Below are positions 8,172 through 10,957 of a DNA stretch of 10,957 nucleotides, piece after piece. The stretch comes from Polynucleobacter sp. Its GTDB lineage: Bacteria > Pseudomonadota > Gammaproteobacteria > Burkholderiales > Burkholderiaceae. The stretch lies in NCBI GenBank assembly GCA_020059445.1, contig JAGVCB010000028.1:1-10957 (forward strand). Direction: 5' to 3'. Both the position numbers and the translations under genes were made by a program. Within the stretch, counting starts at the first letter, position 1, and every line of letters starts with the position of its first letter. Below the pieces are notes generated by a model that saw nothing but the letters and a program-made list of their open reading frames with translations, was not told where the DNA came from and did not search any database.

Positions 8172-8179
8172 ACCTCCTT
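8172..8179 (-). promoter_or_regulatory. Very strong ribosome binding site of ftsZ
   Basis: AAGGAGGT on the minus strand is an eight-base match to the anti-Shine-Dalgarno end of 16S rRNA. It lies three bases before ATG 8166-8168. It excludes the internal Met5 as the main start and predicts high translation, fitting the large amount of FtsZ needed by cells. Other genes here (lpxC, secA, argJ) have poor sites. Confidence 0.9.
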
Positions 8180-8238
8180 ATTACTACGGTTGACGACGAC
8201 AAAAATAAAACTAAAAATCTTTTAATGCTTCTAAATTC

Positions 8239-9477
8239 TTAAAAATTTCCCATGAACCATTCGCGCATGCGCGCCACGACATGTTGTATGGTTCCAGATT
8301 GAGCAATTCGGCGACCACGCACCAACTGCACACGCCCCTCCATTAACAAACCCAAGCCTGTTGAATAACGTGGACTTCTTAAAATTTCACTCAAATGTCC
8401 TTTGTACTCAGGGAAACCAACGCGGGCTGGTTTAGCAAAAACCTCTTCTGCTAACTCAACCACTCCTGGCATCAAAGACGTGCCCCCAGTCAAAACAACT
8501 CCTGAAGAGACCAAATCTTCCATCCCTGATTCACGCACCACTTGACGAACCAAACTCAACAACTCTTCAACGCGTGGCTCAATCACGGCTGCTAATGCTT
8601 GGCGTGACATCGAGCGGGCTTCACGATCACCAACACCCGGAACTTCAATGGTTTCATTCGGATTAGCCATGCTTTGACGAGCAATGCCAAAATGAATTTT
8701 GAGATCCTCTGCATCAATGGTCGGAGTGCGCAATGCCATGGCAATGTCATTGGTGATTTGATCACCAGCAATTGGAATCACTGCGGTGTGACGGATGGCG
8801 CCCTGGCTAAAAATAGCAATATCAGTTGTACCGCCACCAATATCGACCAACACCACACCCAATTCTTTTTCATCTTCAGTTAAGACAGCCACGCTTGACG
8901 CCAAAGGTTGCAAAATCAGATCATTCACTTCTAAGCCACAACGGCGCACGCATTTCACAATGTTCTGCGCAGCACTCACGGCACCAGTCACAATGTGTAC
9001 TTTGACCTCGAGACGAATACCGCTCATACCAATCGGTTCACGCACATCTTCTTGTCCATCTATGATGAATTCTTGAGTGAGGATGTGAAGAATTTGTTGA
9101 TCCGTCGGAATGTTGATCGCCTTGGCAGTCTCAATCACTCGCTCAACATCACCAGCTGATACTTCTTTGTCACGGATGGCAACCATGCCCGTTGAATTAA
9201 AGCTGTGAATGTGGTTACCAGCAATGCCTGTGAATACTTGAGCAATGCGACGATCAGCCATCACTTCAGCTTCTTCAAGCGCTTTTTGAATTGACTGAAC
9301 AGTCGCTTCAATATTGACGACCACGCCCTTTTTTAAACCCTTAGAGCTAACTTGACCCAAACCCACGACATTGAACTGGCCATCAGGATTTAATTCCGCC
9401 ACCAAAGCAACCACTTTGGACGTGCCAATATCCAAGCCAACAATTAAATCTTTAGTGTCTTTGCTGATAACGCTCAC
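8239..9477 (-). CDS. ftsA: Cell division protein FtsA (actin-like membrane anchor)
   Basis: FtsA tethers FtsZ to the inner membrane and recruits later divisome proteins. The 412 residues show the actin/Hsp70 ATPase fold: phosphate-1 GLDIGTSK (14-21), phosphate-2 VDIGGGTTD (211-219) and adenosine motif VVLTGGTSLMPG (327-338). The 1C (SHS2) region falls at about 85-165. The last residues, HVVARMREWFMGNF, form the expected amphipathic membrane-targeting helix. The start codon is GTG (9475-9477), overlapping the ftsQ stop in GTGA, which implies translational coupling. AGGA (9486-9489) lies eight bases upstream as the binding site. The length is close to the usual 410-420 residues. Confidence 0.98.
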   Translation of the reverse strand: MSVISKDTKDLIVGLDIGTSKVVALVAELNPDGQFNVVGLGQVSSKGLKKGVVVNIEATVQSIQKALEEAEVMADRRIAQVFTGIAGNHIHSFNSTGMVAIRDKEVSAGDVERVIETAKAINIPTDQQILHILTQEFIIDGQEDVREPIGMSGIRLEVKVHIVTGAVSAAQNIVKCVRRCGLEVNDLILQPLASSVAVLTEDEKELGVVLVDIGGGTTDIAIFSQGAIRHTAVIPIAGDQITNDIAMALRTPTIDAEDLKIHFGIARQSMANPNETIEVPGVGDREARSMSRQALAAVIEPRVEELLSLVRQVVRESGMEDLVSSGVVLTGGTSLMPGVVELAEEVFAKPARVGFPEYKGHLSEILRSPRYSTGLGLLMEGRVQLVRGRRIAQSGTIQHVVARMREWFMGNF

Positions 9478-10292
9478 AGTTTTTTTCCTATATTGATGGC
9501 ATAGCCATTGGCATAACGAAGATCAATTGAATTCACTCGCTGACCCCATTTCTCTTGAACCTGTGGCCAACTTTTAATCAAACGTTCAACACTCACTTGA
9601 ATTTGTTTTGAATCACGCTCATCAAGCTCTCGACCTAATTCAATGTTCAAGTCATTACTTAACTTCACCCTCCAGGCATAGCGGGAAGAAAGCTCGATGT
9701 TTTTGACACTTGCTTGCCATGGCTCAAACCAAAGATTCAACTGTTGGTATTTTCTAAAGACATCTTTGTTACTACCTTCAGGACCACTGAATCTCAACAA
9801 TGAAGATCCAGCTTCTGCTTCAGCCATATTTGCCACAAATACTTCACCATAGGTATTGATCAATCTTGGCGTTTCACCAGCCCAGACTCCTAATGCTTGA
9901 TGCTCTTCGATGGCCACCACAATGCCGTTTGGCCATTCACGACGAACACTTGCGCGACGAACCCAAGGCATGGTTTCAAAAGCTTGTCTGGCTTGATCTA
10001 GGCGAATGGTGAAAAAATTTCCCTTCACTTGGTCTAAAGCGCGAGTTTTGATCGTTGGCAAATTGACATGCTTGAGCTCACGACCATCCAATGATTCAAC
10101 GGTCAAGTGATTCAAGGTGAATGCTGGTTTTTGCCCCAACCAAAATAGAAGCCAGCCACACGACACCAATAAGGCAATCAACAGCAATGTATTAGCCATC
10201 ACACGCATGATCTTCGCGTGGTTCCAGATCGGGCCAAACACAGTGGCACTCACAGAACTTAAGAAACCGAAGAAGATGCGCAAGAATTTCAT
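9474..10292 (-). CDS. ftsQ: Cell division protein FtsQ
   Basis: FtsQ is a bitopic inner-membrane protein that recruits FtsB and FtsL to the septum. With the start at ATG 10290-10292 it has 272 residues. They comprise a basic cytoplasmic N-terminus ([13 protein letters not shown]...) and one transmembrane helix around residues 32-54 ([21 protein letters not shown]). A POTRA domain begins at [10 protein letters not shown], with the [19 protein letters not shown] block typical of the family. A beta domain extends to the end. An upstream ATG at 10322 would add ten residues inside ddl. The shorter start is preferred because AGGTG (10300-10304) lies seven bases before it and its ATG overlaps the ddl stop as ATGA, the usual coupled junction. 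The cytoplasmic segment is somewhat long, and ATGs at residues 30 and 32 are alternatives without support. Confidence 0.94.
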   Translation of the reverse strand: MKFLRIFFGFLSSVSATVFGPIWNHAKIMRVMANTLLLIALLVSCGWLLFWLGQKPAFTLNHLTVESLDGRELKHVNLPTIKTRALDQVKGNFFTIRLDQARQAFETMPWVRRASVRREWPNGIVVAIEEHQALGVWAGETPRLINTYGEVFVANMAEAEAGSSLLRFSGPEGSNKDVFRKYQQLNLWFEPWQASVKNIELSSRYAWRVKLSNDLNIELGRELDERDSKQIQVSVERLIKSWPQVQEKWGQRVNSIDLRYANGYAINIGKKL

Positions 10293-10957
10293 GAATGAAC
10301 ACCTGCCTTGCTCAATAACCACAACACCAAATCAGCGTATTCAACCCCAGCCGCTTTTGCAGCCATGGGCACCAATGAGTGACCTGTCATACCAGGCGCG
10401 GTATTCATTTCTAGCAAATAAGGCTGATTGGTTGTGCGATCAATCATCACATCTGCGCGACCCCAACCTTTACAGCCCAATGCACGGTAGGCACTCAAGG
10501 CAAGTTCTTGCACTTTTTCTTCAAGTGCTAGGTCCAATCCTGTTGGACATAAATATTTGGTATCGTCTGAGAAATATTTATTGTGATAATCGTAATTAGA
10601 ATCTGGTGCCACGATTCTGATGACAGGTAATGCACGTGCACTCTCACCATCACCCACGATCGGACAAGTTAACTCTTCACCGATGATGCATTGCTCAGCC
10701 ATCACATCACGATCAAGCGTGGCTGCCAATGCATAGGCTGCTGGTAAATCTTCAAGCTTTGTGACCTTGCTTAAACCAAGCGATGAACCCTCTCTAGCAG
10801 GCTTAACAATGATCGGCAAACCAAGATCATTCATAATTTTTTGCCAATCACTGTTGGCATTCAACATCGCAAACCGAGGTGTGGCCAAATTAAAACTCGA
10901 CCATAAACGCTTCGTGGCTTGTTTATCAATCGCCAACGCAGAAGCCAAAACGCCACT
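10289..10957 (-). CDS. ddl: D-alanine--D-alanine ligase, 5' end cut off by the window edge
   Basis: Ddl joins two D-alanines with ATP to give the dipeptide for the peptidoglycan stem. The last 222 residues are present, starting [19 protein letters not shown]; roughly the first 85-100 residues, including the N-terminal domain, lie outside the window. ATP-grasp blocks are clear: [18 protein letters not shown] (ATP lysine and the serine loop), [15 protein letters not shown], and [17 protein letters not shown], the substrate loop. [13 protein letters not shown] and [21 protein letters not shown] (metal-binding Glu/Asn and dipeptide contacts) complete the set. The resemblance is to the DdlB type found in dcw clusters. 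The stop TGA overlaps the ftsQ ATG. The codon at 10946-10948 is TTG and lies inside the conserved domain, so it is not a start. Confidence 0.97.
   Translation of the reverse strand, partial: SGVLASALAIDKQATKRLWSSFNLATPRFAMLNANSDWQKIMNDLGLPIIVKPAREGSSLGLSKVTKLEDLPAAYALAATLDRDVMAEQCIIGEELTCPIVGDGESARALPVIRIVAPDSNYDYHNKYFSDDTKYLCPTGLDLALEEKVQELALSAYRALGCKGWGRADVMIDRTTNQPYLLEMNTAPGMTGHSLVPMAAKAAGVEYADLVLWLLSKAGVHS

Noticed and set aside
10117..10599. 160-residue plus-strand open frame across ftsQ and ddl
   Set aside because: It is antisense to two well-supported genes, has no recognisable domain and has no clear binding site. The same applies to the other plus-strand frames opposite secA, lpxC, ftsZ and ftsA.

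Overview
The window is a contiguous piece of core chromosome from a betaproteobacterium of the order Burkholderiales. Protein sequence character, moderate GC content and gene order fit a Polynucleobacter-like freshwater member of the Burkholderiaceae. That assignment rests on recognition, not on a database search. I see no mobile element, CRISPR array, tRNA, rRNA or sign of horizontal transfer, and every substantial gene belongs to a known family.

Layout from the right edge leftwards, along the minus strand that carries nearly all genes: the end of ddl (D-Ala-D-Ala ligase, truncated by the window edge), ftsQ, ftsA and ftsZ form the tail of the dcw (division and cell wall) cluster. ddl/ftsQ and ftsQ/ftsA overlap by 4 nt (ATGA and GTGA). 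A 177-nt gap after ftsZ carries an elaborate inverted repeat. A Prx5-type peroxiredoxin gene and lpxC (lipid A synthesis) follow. Then comes dciA (DUF721, replicative helicase loading), the only plus-strand gene. It converges on lpxC across an A-tract-rich junction and diverges from secA with overlapping start codons. On the far side, secA, argJ and a DUF815-type P-loop ATPase gene (truncated at the left edge) form a second minus-strand operon.

The genes combine envelope biogenesis (peptidoglycan precursor, divisome assembly, lipid A, Sec export) with arginine synthesis and helicase loading. Ddl makes the D-Ala-D-Ala dipeptide. FtsA anchors FtsZ at the membrane and FtsQ links early to late divisome proteins. 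LpxC performs the committed step of lipid A synthesis and SecA powers export of envelope proteins.

The points most worth a second look are non-coding: the nested inverted repeat between ftsZ and the peroxiredoxin gene, the 4-bp CATG shared by the secA and dciA starts, and helically phased A-tracts at the lpxC/dciA junction. I found no convincing undescribed multi-gene system here.
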